Part shown: piece by piece, positions 1 to 10,800 of the stretch
Position numbering within the stretch: position 1 is the first letter of the stretch
Layout of the letters: the number at the start of each line of letters is the position of its first letter
Source of the DNA: Strigamia acuminata
Lineage: Eukaryota > Arthropoda > Chilopoda > Geophilomorpha > Linotaeniidae
Assembly: GCA_949358305.1 (NCBI GenBank)
Contig: OX442314.1
Span: 40,928,581 to 40,992,580, forward strand
DNA: 64,000 bases
Direction of reading: 5' to 3'
Translations under genes and position numbers: made by a program
The notes under the pieces: model-generated
Seen by the model: the letters and a program-made list of their open reading frames with translations, nothing else
Told to the model about the DNA's origin: nothing
Databases searched by the model: none

Positions 1-1130
1 CGAACCACCGGCTTGCTTTTGCCGCTTCCATTTCGACGCTTGGCCGCCGATTCGAGTCGATGTTCGCGGATGTGCGCATGCAATGGCGAACGAGCTAAAC
101 TTCGCAATTGTACGATCAGAGTGGATAATGAGTTCATAACCAATGAGGGTAGCATTTAGGGGCGACGGTCACAATTTGTCCTATTTGTCACACAAAAAGC
201 ACGTTTAGTGACTCGCACAACGAGTGTGAAAGTGAGGTCGCGGCGAGTGTTGGCAACAGGTCGGAGTGGCAAACCGAGGACGATACTTCGGTGGCGGGCT
301 AGAGGAAGGACTGCACTGGTAACAATGGTTCGGCGATGAGGGAGGACGGATCTGCTTGAAGGAGACGGCTCGTTTCGGAGAGAGTGGCAGGAGTACCGTC
401 CTGGCGAGAGACGGGCACAGGCCTTTCGTTGGCGAAGCGGGAGGTTTTGATTGGGTGATCGGGTCTGCGACGACGAGTGAAGCTGCAGCTGGAGAACAGG
501 TTTTTCGAGTGTGCTTGACTGGTTTCGGCTCACCAAATGTTTTCCATAAGATCATAGCCACCATAATAAATGTAACGAGCATTCTCCAACTTGCTTCCTT
601 TTCCTTATCGACTACAATTCTTCTTCCGGGATCGGTTCAAATTTTGTTTTTCCAGTTTTTTTTCTTTTTTTTCTTCTTTTTTTCGTTTTTTTTTCGTTTC
701 TTCTTTTTAGTGGATTGAATAAATTGAATTATCGGATTTGAATTCCATAAAACCGGCCAATTGCATTGGGAACATCTTTTTGGCCTTTACTGTTTTTTCT
801 AAGATTAGGCTTAGAATTGGAAAAAGAAAACTCGTCGTCTAGTCATGCCAACGATATAAGCATAAGTAGTGTGGAAACAATGCGTGCGATACACTCGTGG
901 GGATGTATTGTTTGAAAAGAATTTCAACACTCGCAAGTCGTCTGTCTTATTTTTTCACATTGGGTACGATGCAGCTGCTATCCGATTTAAATGCTAGTTA
1001 CACTTTTTGACACGCGAGTGCGCCTCCCTGTGGGTTTTTAACACAATAGACAGTTTTCGCATTAGGATTTGCGCATGCGCGCCACCGTGCAGCGCCACAA
1101 ACGGCAACGAAACGACACGGCGACGTCCTT
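1..1130. other. unassigned 5' flank with poly-pyrimidine tract
   Basis: I recognise no gene here. Several overlapping reading frames on both strands at 156-718 have no recognisable domain and look like chance. Positions 636-712 form a T-rich pyrimidine tract interrupted by C and G. The rest is AT-rich and unstructured up to the palindrome at 1131. Confidence 0.5.
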
Positions 1131-1272
1131 CATTTCGTTGCCATTTGTGGCGACTAAACCACACGGCGACGTCCTTCATTTCGTTGCCGTTCGTGTCGTT
1201 TAGTCGCCACAAACGGCGACGAAATGAAGGACGTCGCCGTGTGGTTTAGTCGCCACAAATGGCAACGAAATG
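1131..1272. repeat. long near-perfect inverted repeat
   Basis: The left arm from 1131 pairs with the right arm ending at 1272. About 58 bases match perfectly (roughly 1131-1188 with 1215-1272), and the match continues with a few mismatches into the centre near 1201. The arm core reads catttcgttgcc on the left and ggcaacgaaatg on the right. The unit is also repeated directly: the string cacggcgacgtccttcattt occurs at about 1115 and 1162. Either strand could extrude as a cruciform or fold as a long RNA hairpin. Confidence 0.85.
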
Positions 1273-2000
1273 TTCGTTTCCGCTTGCGGCGGCGCAGAGG
1301 ACGGACCTGGCCGCCTCCGTGGCGGTCGGCGCGTCCTGCTTTGCTCCGCGTGCCTCGTCGGCAAAGTGGGCGGCCTGCTCGTGGTGGGATGCATCGGCGA
1401 AGCTCTGAACTGCTGCGAGTCGATTTGTTCCGAGTGTCTCGGCGGCGGCGGCCGTTCGAACGCTGGCGACGTGAGTCTACTCGTCGTGGGACGCGGTCTA
1501 AATTCTTGCGAATCGATCTGTTCGAAATGTCTCGGCGGTTCCTCGAACTCTCGAGCGGGCGAAGTCGGCCTGGTCGTCGTAGGACGCGTCTGCGTCAGCA
1601 GAGAGGACGGTCTGAATTGTTCCACGTGTCTCGACGGAACCTCGAACGCGGGCGACGTCGGTCGCTCGGTCGTCGGCGGCGGTTGCGGTCTGAACTGTTG
1701 GAAGTGTCTGGGCGGCACCTCGAACTCGGGCTCGGTTGTGGTGGGACGCATCTGCAACGGCGGGGGCCTGAATTGGCCTAAATCGTGTTTGAACTGTCTG
1801 GGCAGCACTTGGAACGCGGGTGGGGTGGGTCTGGGCGTGGAGGGGCGCGTCTGCATCGGGGTTTGTTGGGGCGGAGGTCGGAAATGTCTGTGCGGCATCT
1901 CGAACATGCTCGGAGTGGACCCGGACGTGGCGGGGCGCGATCGCGGAGGCGATTGGCGCAGATTGGTCTGCTGGAAGTGTCTGGACGGCAGCTCGAACAT
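1200..2000 (-). CDS. proline-rich tandem-repeat ORF, unidentified
   Basis: This 266-codon frame on the minus strand is built from about eight degenerate repeats of roughly 27-30 residues. The recurring core is F-E-[VM]-P-x-R-H followed by Q-F-R-P and a Pro/Thr/Arg-rich linker (for example FEVPPRHFQQFRPQ). The DNA repeat unit is about 80-95 bp. The plus strand of the same repeat is also open (1270-2388) and gives a Cys/Gly-rich translation, so openness alone does not prove coding. The minus frame is more protein-like, but its last 60 codons run into the 1131-1272 palindrome, which argues against an intact gene. No family is recognised. It may be a repeat-coding exon or a non-coding minisatellite. 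Confidence 0.25.
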   Translation of the reverse strand: MFELPSRHFQQTNLRQSPPRSRPATSGSTPSMFEMPHRHFRPPPQQTPMQTRPSTPRPTPPAFQVLPRQFKHDLGQFRPPPLQMRPTTTEPEFEVPPRHFQQFRPQPPPTTERPTSPAFEVPSRHVEQFRPSSLLTQTRPTTTRPTSPAREFEEPPRHFEQIDSQEFRPRPTTSRLTSPAFERPPPPRHSEQIDSQQFRASPMHPTTSRPPTLPTRHAEQSRTRRPPRRRPGPSSAPPQAETNISLPFVATKPHGDVLHFVAVCGD

Positions 2001-2196
2001 GGGCGGGAAGGGCAGCCCGTCCTCGAGATATCAGAAAACTGAAGAAAAACTCATAGGGGGGAAATCTTTCATTGCGAATCTGATGGGATCCTCAAATTTG
2101 ACCTCAAAGGTCATTTTCAAGGTCATTCACTTGCTAACTTCTAAACCAATCAGGTTAGAGCAAAATTTCCAATTACAAAGTTGTAGAGAACCATCT

Positions 2197-2310
2197 ACTA
2201 TTCGAGGGCGGCTCTTATATCAAGTCGCCTATCTCGGCCGCGGCTACTATTCGAGGGCGGCTACAATTCGAGGGCGACTCTTATTCGGTAAAATACGGTA
2301 TATATATTTT
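2197..2310. repeat. short repeats resembling transposon subterminal motifs
   Basis: The motif attcgagggcgg(c/a)(c/t)t occurs three times (near 2199, 2248 and 2267), followed by gtaaaatacggtata. Clusters of this kind near a taccgtatttt-like terminus look like the subterminal region of a DNA transposon. No transposase is present, so the class is not assigned. The rest of 2051-2807 is AT-rich with no feature I can support. Confidence 0.35.
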
Positions 2311-2807
2311 TTTTACAGATTTCCCATTAAAGATCCAGATTACACAGATGACGTGGTTTCAGAATTGAATTGTATAACGACAATTTAAAAAAAAAATGAT
2401 TGGAAGTAACTTATTGAAATGTATTTTCTCGTATGAATAAAAAGAAAAAATAAACCTTGGAAAATAAATGTTGTTTTAATTTTCACTTAGGAAAGTGGAA
2501 GTTTAAGCAATCAAAAGTCACTTAGAGAAATGGTCAAATACTAGAGAAACAAACGAAAGGAAATGATACTGCAGTTACAAATAGAACTCTCTCCAGTTTG
2601 ATGATCGTAGCTTGACTTCACTGTTTTGTAGCCTTCTGTAAAGATAATCTATTAATTTTAATTCTAATTTTTTTTAAATATAATCTGATTAACTTATTAA
2701 ACGGCCATTACTTTGATTGGTAGATTAAAAAAGATCAATAAATTAAAATTGTAAACAAAAATAGGTTTTTGCTTATTTCTATTAAAAGTGATAGATATTA
2801 AACAGAT

Positions 2808-4381
2808 TGTGACGGTTATAAAACCGTATTATCCAATGTTCACACTAGATGGCGCTGTTTGTCTAACGCGCGCAGTTTAAACTCGATAAAGTTGCGAGTT
2901 ATATTAAAGAATTAATATAACGTTGCGAATAAAATATACAGTATTTTATTGGACTAAGCTAAGTATTATTTACTTGAGATATTGATTCTATCGAATCAAT
3001 ATCCGGTTTTACTTACCTGTTGAAGATGACCAATCGGACTCTTCTGGACCCAGTTCAATATTAGGTCCGGACTAGTGATCCACGAATCCATCGATTCAGA
3101 CACCTGATTGGCTGTCGCCAATCTGATTGTTCTCTAGAACCATATAAGCTCTGGTTCTCACGAGCTCCCCCCCTTGGCTTGATTCTGAATATGTTTATAT
3201 TGTTTGTATTGATAAGTTGTTATCGTTGGATCTCACTTTCTTTATCGACACATCAGGCCTCCTCAGCTCTCCACAAATAGTATTATTACTAGTTTGTTAT
3301 TGCTTGTTGTAGGGCCCTTTCGGGAAGGCTAACTCCGGTAATAGACATGTTTTACACATGAAATGGCCCCGTAGTGTTAGCCAGCTGTTCTAAGGGACAG
3401 TAGGATTTCATACGGTGGCTTAGTATATCGCTCATGCACGGGAATGACTAACCCGTTAAACAAATGTCAAATTATATGATCGGTGATAGTCGCATCTATT
3501 TGCGAGATTCTCCGATCATAGGTCAGATGCTCTGCCAGAGCACATATACGAGAAGTCGAACTCGTTTAACAAATATGGGCAAACTGTTTTCCCAGGGTTC
3601 CGATGCAGTGCATTGGCCCTTCCGTTAAGTGGGCAAGACTTGTCCGAGGTCGGTAAAAGCCTTATTCACAGGCGACGCACCGGGTTGGTGGCCCGTGAGC
3701 AATTGCATTCATACCTTGCGCTAAACAAACACTCGGGTATTGGTAATGCCGATCTGGTAGTCCCCCAGGAACTGTTTACCCAGTGGTTGGTACCACTGAA
3801 AGCGACTCGTCGCAGAAAACAAATACCCGGCGCCTGATCACGAGATCTTGTCGTCGTAAGGCATGCTGGCGGATGGAGCTTCAACAACTCCCGCGATGGT
3901 CCCCTCGACTGTCGTGACTGTCCCCGCCCATAGAATAACAATATAACAATTCATTTGTTATATTACACTAATAATGTTTTGATGATTTGAATACGGAATA
4001 TTCTAATGAATATTCCCGACCAAATACGAAGGATTCTTCGTATTAATAGATATCCGAGCTGCGGGACCGAATACGTCTCCGTAGCGCTAACTGTGACGAT
4101 GCCGCAAAGTCAGCCGCACCACTCGAACAGCATCGCCCGGAACCTCAACCAGTGTAGCCGCCGTTACACTTATCCAGAACCCCAACTCCAGTTGTAATGT
4201 TAATAAACATGTAAATTATATCACACAAAATCGTAAGTTGTTATATTTGATCACATATTCACGTTGTACAGACTTCCGTAGCTTATCTCGGTTAGGTTAT
4301 TTCTAGTTGTAGAAATGTCTTGTCTAAACCGATTTATCTCTTGTAATGGCTAATTATTCAGCCAAAAGTAGAATCGTCACA
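2808..4381 (+). repeat. 5' LTR of element A
   Basis: A 1574-bp LTR with termini TGTGACG/CGTCACA. It is rich in short perfect hairpins: TTATATTA stems at 2899-2920, TGCTCT/AGAGCA at 3528-3542 and a 9-bp stem at 4023-4044. A polyadenylation signal AATAAA lies at 4202-4207. A 74-codon frame at 3613-3837 is duplicated only because the LTR is, and has no coding signal. Confidence 0.95.
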
Positions 4382-4383
4382 AG

Positions 4384-4401
4384 TGGAGGTTCTACCGAGA
4401 T
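4384..4401 (+). other. primer binding site, tRNA-Gln type (element A)
   Basis: Two bases after the 5' LTR comes TGGAGGTTCTACCGAGAT. This is complementary to the 3' end of typical metazoan tRNA-Gln, including CCA, with one difference from the common sequence as I recall it. It marks where minus-strand DNA synthesis starts. Confidence 0.8.
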
Positions 4402-5504
4402 AGGCTGTCCAAATTTTAAATAAAATATTTGAAGTTTTGTGTGTCTATCGTGAATTCGAATAAGTGTAACTTTTACGGTGATTTTTGTGTGTAAAATAAG
4501 TTTCGAACGAAATTTATATTTGTGTCTAATTTATTTATTCCGTTTTAAAGTGCTTTGCAAGATAATAAATGTAATTCATTTGCATTTCCGATTTTCCGCC
4601 GAAGAAATTGTATGTTTTAAACAAACTAATAATTTCCCACCGCGTGGTCAGGCCTAATGATCCGACCACGAGAATTGGAAAATCTTGCCCGAACTTGTCG
4701 TTGTTACGTCCGCCCGTGATACGTCGATTCGCCGTCGTCGATTCGAGAAACCACGTGGTTGGGCCTAATGCGAAAAGTTCCACAAGTTTTATCGGGAATT
4801 CTAACTGAATTCCGACAAGTATTTGTAGTTTGTTTATTTTTATAACTGTATAAATACTTGAGATTTCAAGTTAAACCTAACTTTATTCGCGTGAATAAAA
4901 TACAAGGAAATTGACATTTTCGAAGGAATTAAAATTTATATTTTATTTCAAAGAGCTATTTTATTTACATACTTGATTCTACATTAAAATGTTCGGTCAA
5001 AAGTAGGATTTCAAAACTTTGAAATCAAATATCTACGAGTGAAAAAATTCATTCCAATGTTGGCGAAGAAATTCTCGTTTGTTGTGTTGCCTAGCAACCA
5101 ATGCTTTGCAGCAAAGCCGTAGTAGTCGATAGATTTCACGCGCTCTTGTTATACAAAATTTCAGCGAAATTCAAATTGGTTATAAATAAGATTTTATTAT
5201 GGAAATAAGTAATACTTTTTCGGTGAATTTGGATGATCGTCCATTTTTATTTTGTGACTACGTCATAATTCAGAAATCTGACTAGATCATGGGTCCGCGA
5301 AAAAGGTGAAATCCATCAATCACAGACAAGATTAAAATCTCGTGAGACTAACGTTTGAAGTTCGACCAATCAGAGAGGTTTACAGAGGTACTTGAAACCC
5401 AGAACGACCCAGTGAAACCATTGCTTCGTTTGCAACCTTCCAGATCGCTTGTGACTTCTTCGTTTATTTGTGAATTTTTTTGGAATCTCGATTTCGATTA
5501 AAAG
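4402..5504 (+). other. element A leader (5' untranslated region)
   Basis: There is no coding sequence. The leader contains two copies of a cgtggt(t/c)(a/g)ggcctaatg motif (near 4644 and 4755) and an RFX X-box at 5086-5098. It ends directly at the gag ATG. Confidence 0.6.
5086..5098 (+). promoter_or_regulatory. RFX X-box motif in element A leader
   Basis: GTTGCC-T-AGCAAC fits the X-box consensus GTNRCC-N(0-3)-RGYAAC bound by RFX transcription factors. A second near-perfect copy lies in the 3' region at 15034-15046, in a related sequence context (both are followed by an aaagccg stretch). Binding is inferred. Confidence 0.5.
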
Positions 5505-7766
5505 ATGACTAGTAACCAGCATTCGATGAATACCCGTGGTAAGGAGAGAACGTGTTTGACCGGTGGAATTAATTTAGCCGGATTTGTACCCGTTCCAGAT
5601 GAAACGGAAACAGTGAATATCGTGGAAAACCACGTGGATGATAATAATGTTTCAATTGAACTGACTGACCCAGTCGCCATTATCGATCCAGTTGTGGAAG
5701 TAACTGATCCTACCCCCGTGGAGGAAATGAATCGTCCACAAGATGGATCACATTTAGGTCCAGCTGGACTTTTTATTTGTCGAGATTATTGTTTGAATCC
5801 AATTCAATTTGGAACAATGGCCGAAGTTTTAGATTTTGTTAACACACATCGAGATCCGTCGGAGCATTCTAGTTCTAGATCACAGACTCCACGTAATCAA
5901 GGACCGACAGATCCTGGTTTGAATACGACAACACCGATCACTCGGTATCGTCAGAAGACGACAGGACCTCCGACGACCAACCGGAAATCTCGTTGGGATC
6001 AACAGGATCCTACACCCGGCAGTTTTGAACAAGCGTTTTATCGGCGAATGAATAATCAATTTGTTGCTTCTCATAAAAGAAGATTTATGGGTCTTAATAA
6101 TAATAAAAACCCGAATCCTGGTTTTCCGAATGGAGCCAACAGTTGTCCGAATCTTGCTGCTGAACCCACGCATGGATTAAATAATGATCTAAGCGCGCAG
6201 CTAAGAGGAATAGTCGATCCAAACAATCGTTTGAATCCTTTTTCTGGAAATAATAATATTCCAAACCAATTGCCTATATCGCAAGGAAGTTATCCAGTTC
6301 AGCCGAACTTAAATAACTTAAATAACCCGAATAACTGTTCAAGTTTCGGTAATCAAGACCAGTGGAATAATTATTCACAACCTGGCAATCAGAACCAGTC
6401 GAATAATTTTTCGAATCAAGGTTATCAGGGAAATTCGAATAATCATTCGAACTTTGGAAATCAAGGTGGAGCAAATAATCATTCCAACTTTGGTAACCAA
6501 AGAAGACAAAATCCCCGTGGATCGAATAATCATTCGAATTTTGGCAATCAAGGAGGGTCGAATAATTTCAACCCCAATAATTTTAACGGCTCTAGCCAAA
6601 ACAATTCGAGTCATTCTAACAATGGTTTGACGAATAATAATTCGCGACCAACAAGTAGTTTTGGGATGTCAGCAGACGACTTAGCTACTATTGCATTAAA
6701 TATGCATAAACTAGCCCAAGTAGGAAAGAATTCCACCCCTGCAACACCCCAAACTATAAGTTTGAAACCCCCTGATATACCTGTATTTTCGGGTAAAACT
6801 GAAGAAAGCGAGCGCTTCCTCAGTATAATTCGAAACGTTGCGTTTCTACGAAATATTTCACTCGATGAAATGTTAGTAAAAGGCGTGGCTGGTTACTTAA
6901 CCGACCTCGCATATAGTTGGTTTCAAGAGAGACGAGACGACTTTCATAATTGGGACACGTTTGAAAAAGCGTTTAGAGGAAGGTTTGTTGCCACATGCTT
7001 GGAACGAACAACCCAATTAACAAAGTTGAGACAGCTCGAATCAGAAAACTTGTATGATTATACACATAAGTTTTACCAACTTTGGTTATTACAAGATAAC
7101 CTTAACTCTCAGGGAGCTGCGAGTATATTCTTGGGAAGCATTACTCCCGCCAACGATCTTCTCTTGCACACGCAAGGTTTAGATGACCTTCCCTTCATAG
7201 ACATTTATAATGCTATTACAAAGAAGAAAGGACTGTACAGCCGTACAGCCAATGGGGTGAGAGTAAACGATCCAGTCGTTTTCCCACCTAGGAAACCGGA
7301 CACTCGTTCGCAACCTAAAAATAACGCCAAGTCCCTGACTTTGGAATCAGATGAACAGATTAATTTCTGTACAGATGAGTTACCCGAAGAATGTGAACTA
7401 ATTTACGCAGTAAATGGTGTAGTAGACCCCAACAGGAGGGGACAAATGGTTTGCTTTAATTGTAAGAAACCCGGACATTTCCGACGAGAGTGTCCAGATT
7501 TAAAACCCCGTTCGAATTTTAAGTCTGAAGACATTCAGAAGCGAAATACCCCAGATAATCCAACTTTGGATCCCTCTGCTAAGCGTAAACCTAATTGGGT
7601 AACCCAAGAAGTGTTGGATGCGACACTAGATGTGAAACTTGATTCCAAATTTAATAATTTTGAGAATAAACTGCAGTCGACGCTCACTAATCAATTAGCT
7701 GAGATAGTCAAACAATTGGCTAAACCTGAATCTAACGATTCGACTGATTCTAGTGCAAAAAACTAG
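5505..7766 (+). CDS. gag: element A Gag: asparagine-rich, CCHC zinc knuckle
   Basis: This 753-residue Gag would form the capsid/nucleocapsid of the virus-like particle. Residues about 180-400 are strongly Asn-rich with imperfect repeats of the type NNHSNFGNQGG, a prion-like low-complexity region unusual for Gag. A capsid-like segment follows (about 410-590, with a retrotransposon-gag pattern around WFQERRDDFHNW). A CX2CX4HX4C knuckle at residues 650-663 (CFNCKKPGHFRREC) would bind RNA. The C-terminal part is charged and predicted helical. The start is the ATG at 5505, the first in a frame open through to the TAG at 7764. That stop directly follows the slippery heptamer that gives access to pol. 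Confidence 0.93.
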   Translation: MTSNQHSMNTRGKERTCLTGGINLAGFVPVPDETETVNIVENHVDDNNVSIELTDPVAIIDPVVEVTDPTPVEEMNRPQDGSHLGPAGLFICRDYCLNPIQFGTMAEVLDFVNTHRDPSEHSSSRSQTPRNQGPTDPGLNTTTPITRYRQKTTGPPTTNRKSRWDQQDPTPGSFEQAFYRRMNNQFVASHKRRFMGLNNNKNPNPGFPNGANSCPNLAAEPTHGLNNDLSAQLRGIVDPNNRLNPFSGNNNIPNQLPISQGSYPVQPNLNNLNNPNNCSSFGNQDQWNNYSQPGNQNQSNNFSNQGYQGNSNNHSNFGNQGGANNHSNFGNQRRQNPRGSNNHSNFGNQGGSNNFNPNNFNGSSQNNSSHSNNGLTNNNSRPTSSFGMSADDLATIALNMHKLAQVGKNSTPATPQTISLKPPDIPVFSGKTEESERFLSIIRNVAFLRNISLDEMLVKGVAGYLTDLAYSWFQERRDDFHNWDTFEKAFRGRFVATCLERTTQLTKLRQLESENLYDYTHKFYQLWLLQDNLNSQGAASIFLGSITPANDLLLHTQGLDDLPFIDIYNAITKKKGLYSRTANGVRVNDPVVFPPRKPDTRSQPKNNAKSLTLESDEQINFCTDELPEECELIYAVNGVVDPNRRGQMVCFNCKKPGHFRRECPDLKPRSNFKSEDIQKRNTPDNPTLDPSAKRKPNWVTQEVLDATLDVKLDSKFNNFENKLQSTLTNQLAEIVKQLAKPESNDSTDSSAKN

Positions 7767-7797
7767 ATCCGGGGGATGAAGGACTCATTCAGCCCCC
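7757..7797 (+). promoter_or_regulatory. -1 programmed ribosomal frameshift signal, gag/pol (element A)
   Basis: A AAA AAC lies in the gag zero frame at 7757-7763, immediately before the gag TAG. After a 7-nt spacer, 7771-7797 can fold into a hairpin: GGGGG (7771-7775) with CCCCC (7793-7797), an A-G mismatch, then TGAA (7777-7780) with TTCA (7788-7791) and a 7-nt loop. A -1 slip enters the pol frame, which is open from 7754. Heptamer, spacer and hairpin match the established -1 frameshift architecture. Confidence 0.85.
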
Positions 7798-7813
7798 AGA
7801 AATAGCTGATGCT

Positions 7814-10800
7814 ATGTCGGACTCGTTGTTTATGGACGTGGAAACTACGTTTCTAGAAGAAGCCACTAGTCATAGCGGTGGAGTAGATGAAAATCTACAG
7901 AAGATGACGGAGCAATTCAAGAGCTTGACATTGTTTCCACATAAATGTTACACGAAGAAATTTTGTAGACCTAGACGACTCAACAGAGTCATCGGGAGCA
8001 ATAATTTGCACAATATTACTTTGGGTAATAATAAAGACGATCCTCGAATGAAAGTCACAATTGGTGGACTCACCTACAATGCGCTCATGGACACAGGAGC
8101 TTCTCAATGTTATATTGGGGAACAGCTTTTGTCAGAAACTCAAGCTCTGCCTGATTTTTTACAAGAAGCACCCAGAAACATGTTGGTTAATGCTGTAGGT
8201 GTAGCGCACAAACCAGTCGGACAAATAACTTTGTGCGTACAGTGGGCTGATGAATGCACGCCGATGAATTTCATCGTTTTAGCCAAACGAGTCTGTGGAT
8301 TAATACTTGGACATAATTTTATGCGTCGACAAAAGATTAGTACACATCCACATCTCCAAGAGTTCTCTTGTGCTGATAAACCTACTTGGTCCGCCCCTTA
8401 TGTGTCAGAAGAAGATAACTTTGCAATGGCACCTCTAAATCGAATTACTTTCGAATATTTAGAAGAACTTGCGTCAGTTGCTGATTCAACTGAATTATCT
8501 GATGCACCCGTTTTAGAATGGGATGAGAAGTTAGTTGAAGGTAGTGATTGCACTCCTGAACAGCGCCTAGCGCTTCGAGAAGTGGTCAATGCAGTATCTA
8601 ATGTATTTCGTGACCAAGTTGGATGTACGAATGTTACTCAACATCGTATTAAATTCAAAGAAGGGCATTCATTGCCCAGAATGCAGTACCGCATGTACAA
8701 TCCGGCCAAGAGAGCCATTATGTCCAAATTAGTTGCTGAACTAGAACAAGATGGACTAATTGAAAAAGCCACTGGGCCATTCATTAGCCATCCTGTAATT
8801 GTTGCGAAACCTGATGGTACGTACAGAATGTGTATCGACTATAGGTGGTTGAATGCAATCACCGAATCAGATGTGATTCAGATGCCTAGTATAGATCTGC
8901 TTTTGCATAATACTGGACCAGGAAGGTATTTCACATCCATTGACCTGGTCAAAGGATATTACCAAGTCGAGATGTGTAAAGAAGATCGTCCAAAGACGGC
9001 CTTTTACACACCGAATGGTCCTTACCAATTTGTGCGAATGCCATTTGGACTTTGTAATGCTCCTTGCACTTTCCAACGATTGATGGAAGGCGTTTTAGGC
9101 TCAGCATTGCAAAACTACGCGTTAGTTTATTTAGACGACGTAATTGTCTATTCGAATACTTGGGATGAACATCTCATTCATGTCCGAGACGTGTTGGAAA
9201 AGCTTAATAAAGCTAATATGACAATCAATAAAGCGAAGTCTCGTTTTGGAAGAACAGAACTTAAGTTCTTAGGACATTGGATTAAACCTGACGGTTTATA
9301 TGGAGATCCCGATAAAATTTCTGCAATTATGAAATTTCCGACTCCAACATGTGCTAAAGACATTCAACGGTTTCATGGAATGACAAACTTCTTCAGGAAG
9401 TTCGTTCCTAATCACGGAGCCATTGCTGCGCCATACACATGTATGATGAATGAGAAAACCCCATTTGAATGGGGAGATGCTCAAACTGAAGCTTTTAATA
9501 AAATTAAAGCGCTGCTTTGTAACGACAATTGTCTGCACAAACCAGACATGTCCAAACCTTTCGTAGTCATGACTGACGCATCCCACGAAGGCTTAGGAGC
9601 TGTCATCTGCCAAGATGTTGATCTTTTAGATAAAGACAAAAAGAAAACGGGCACGGCACCCAGACCTGTAGCTTACGCAAGCAGAGTACTGAGAGGAGCG
9701 GAGAAGCGTTACACAACGCCAGAACTCGAATGCCTCGCAGTCGTGTGGGCTATTGATCGTTTTAAACCATATTTAGAATATGGTACTTTTACACTCGAGT
9801 CAGATGCTGAAGCATTAAAATGGCTTATGCGAACGCCTGAGCCATCTGGAAAATTTGGTCGATGGGCCTTAAGAATCCAATGTGGTGCTTTCAAGATTGT
9901 ATTTCGAAGGGGTGCTTATAACCAAGTTGCAGACGCACTTTCAAGAGCTCCATTAGGAGAGGAAGACATTCCTCTTCGTGATCATGTGGAACCCATCGAA
10001 ATAAATCAGTATTGGCCAGAATGGGACGGCAATCCTTCGATTTCTTTGAATCGTGCTCCAGGAAGGTCAGAATATTTAGCAAATGTTCGTGTCCATTTTT
10101 CAGAAAATTCTAAAGAATATTCTGAAGAAAGGGAGGGGGAGGAGATACAAGAAACTTTGTATAGTGCTCTCACTGATGTGATAAAAGAAGTCCCACCTAC
10201 AAGAAGGGAAATAATTGATGCGCAGTTAGTCGACACTGAATGTAAACGCATTCGAGAGTATCTTTTATTCGACAGAATTGTCGGAATTCCGAAATCGGAA
10301 ATAAAAGAATGGAAAAACAAAGTTAGAAACTATTGTTTGGACAAAAAGGAAGATGATGGCGATCAAATGATCATTTTCTTTAATCCTTCATTTGAAGAAG
10401 AGCTCAACGACTCTGGTAATGGCTTCAAAGCGGTTGTTCCCAGTTCACTCATAAAGCGAGTGCTTTTCGCCTGTCATGGCCACCCCTTGAGCGGCCACGC
10501 AGGCATGAGTAAAACTCTCGAGAAAACTCGATTGATTTACTACTGGCCAGGAATGAGCCGAAGCGTAAGAAATTACGTTAAAAGCTGCCCCCATTGTAGT
10601 CAATACAAACCGGATCAGCAGAAAAAGCGTGCAGGTCCTTACGTACCTCATAACATGACCAACCCTTGGGAACATATTAATATGGACTTAATGGGGCCAA
10701 AACCAGCTGGGAGATCCCAAAACCAGTACGTCTTCGTCATAATTGACAACTGTACTAAATTTGTAGAGATTAAAGCTTTAACCAAAGCCACGAGCGCTAA

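Noticed and set aside
1270-2388. 372-codon plus-strand ORF, Cys/Gly-rich
   Set aside because: It is the complement of a tandem repeat that is open on both strands, has no domain and runs into AT-rich non-coding sequence.
3613-3837. 74-codon ORF present twice (also 16051-16275)
   Set aside because: It is duplicated only because it lies in the element A LTR; the region is structured and short.
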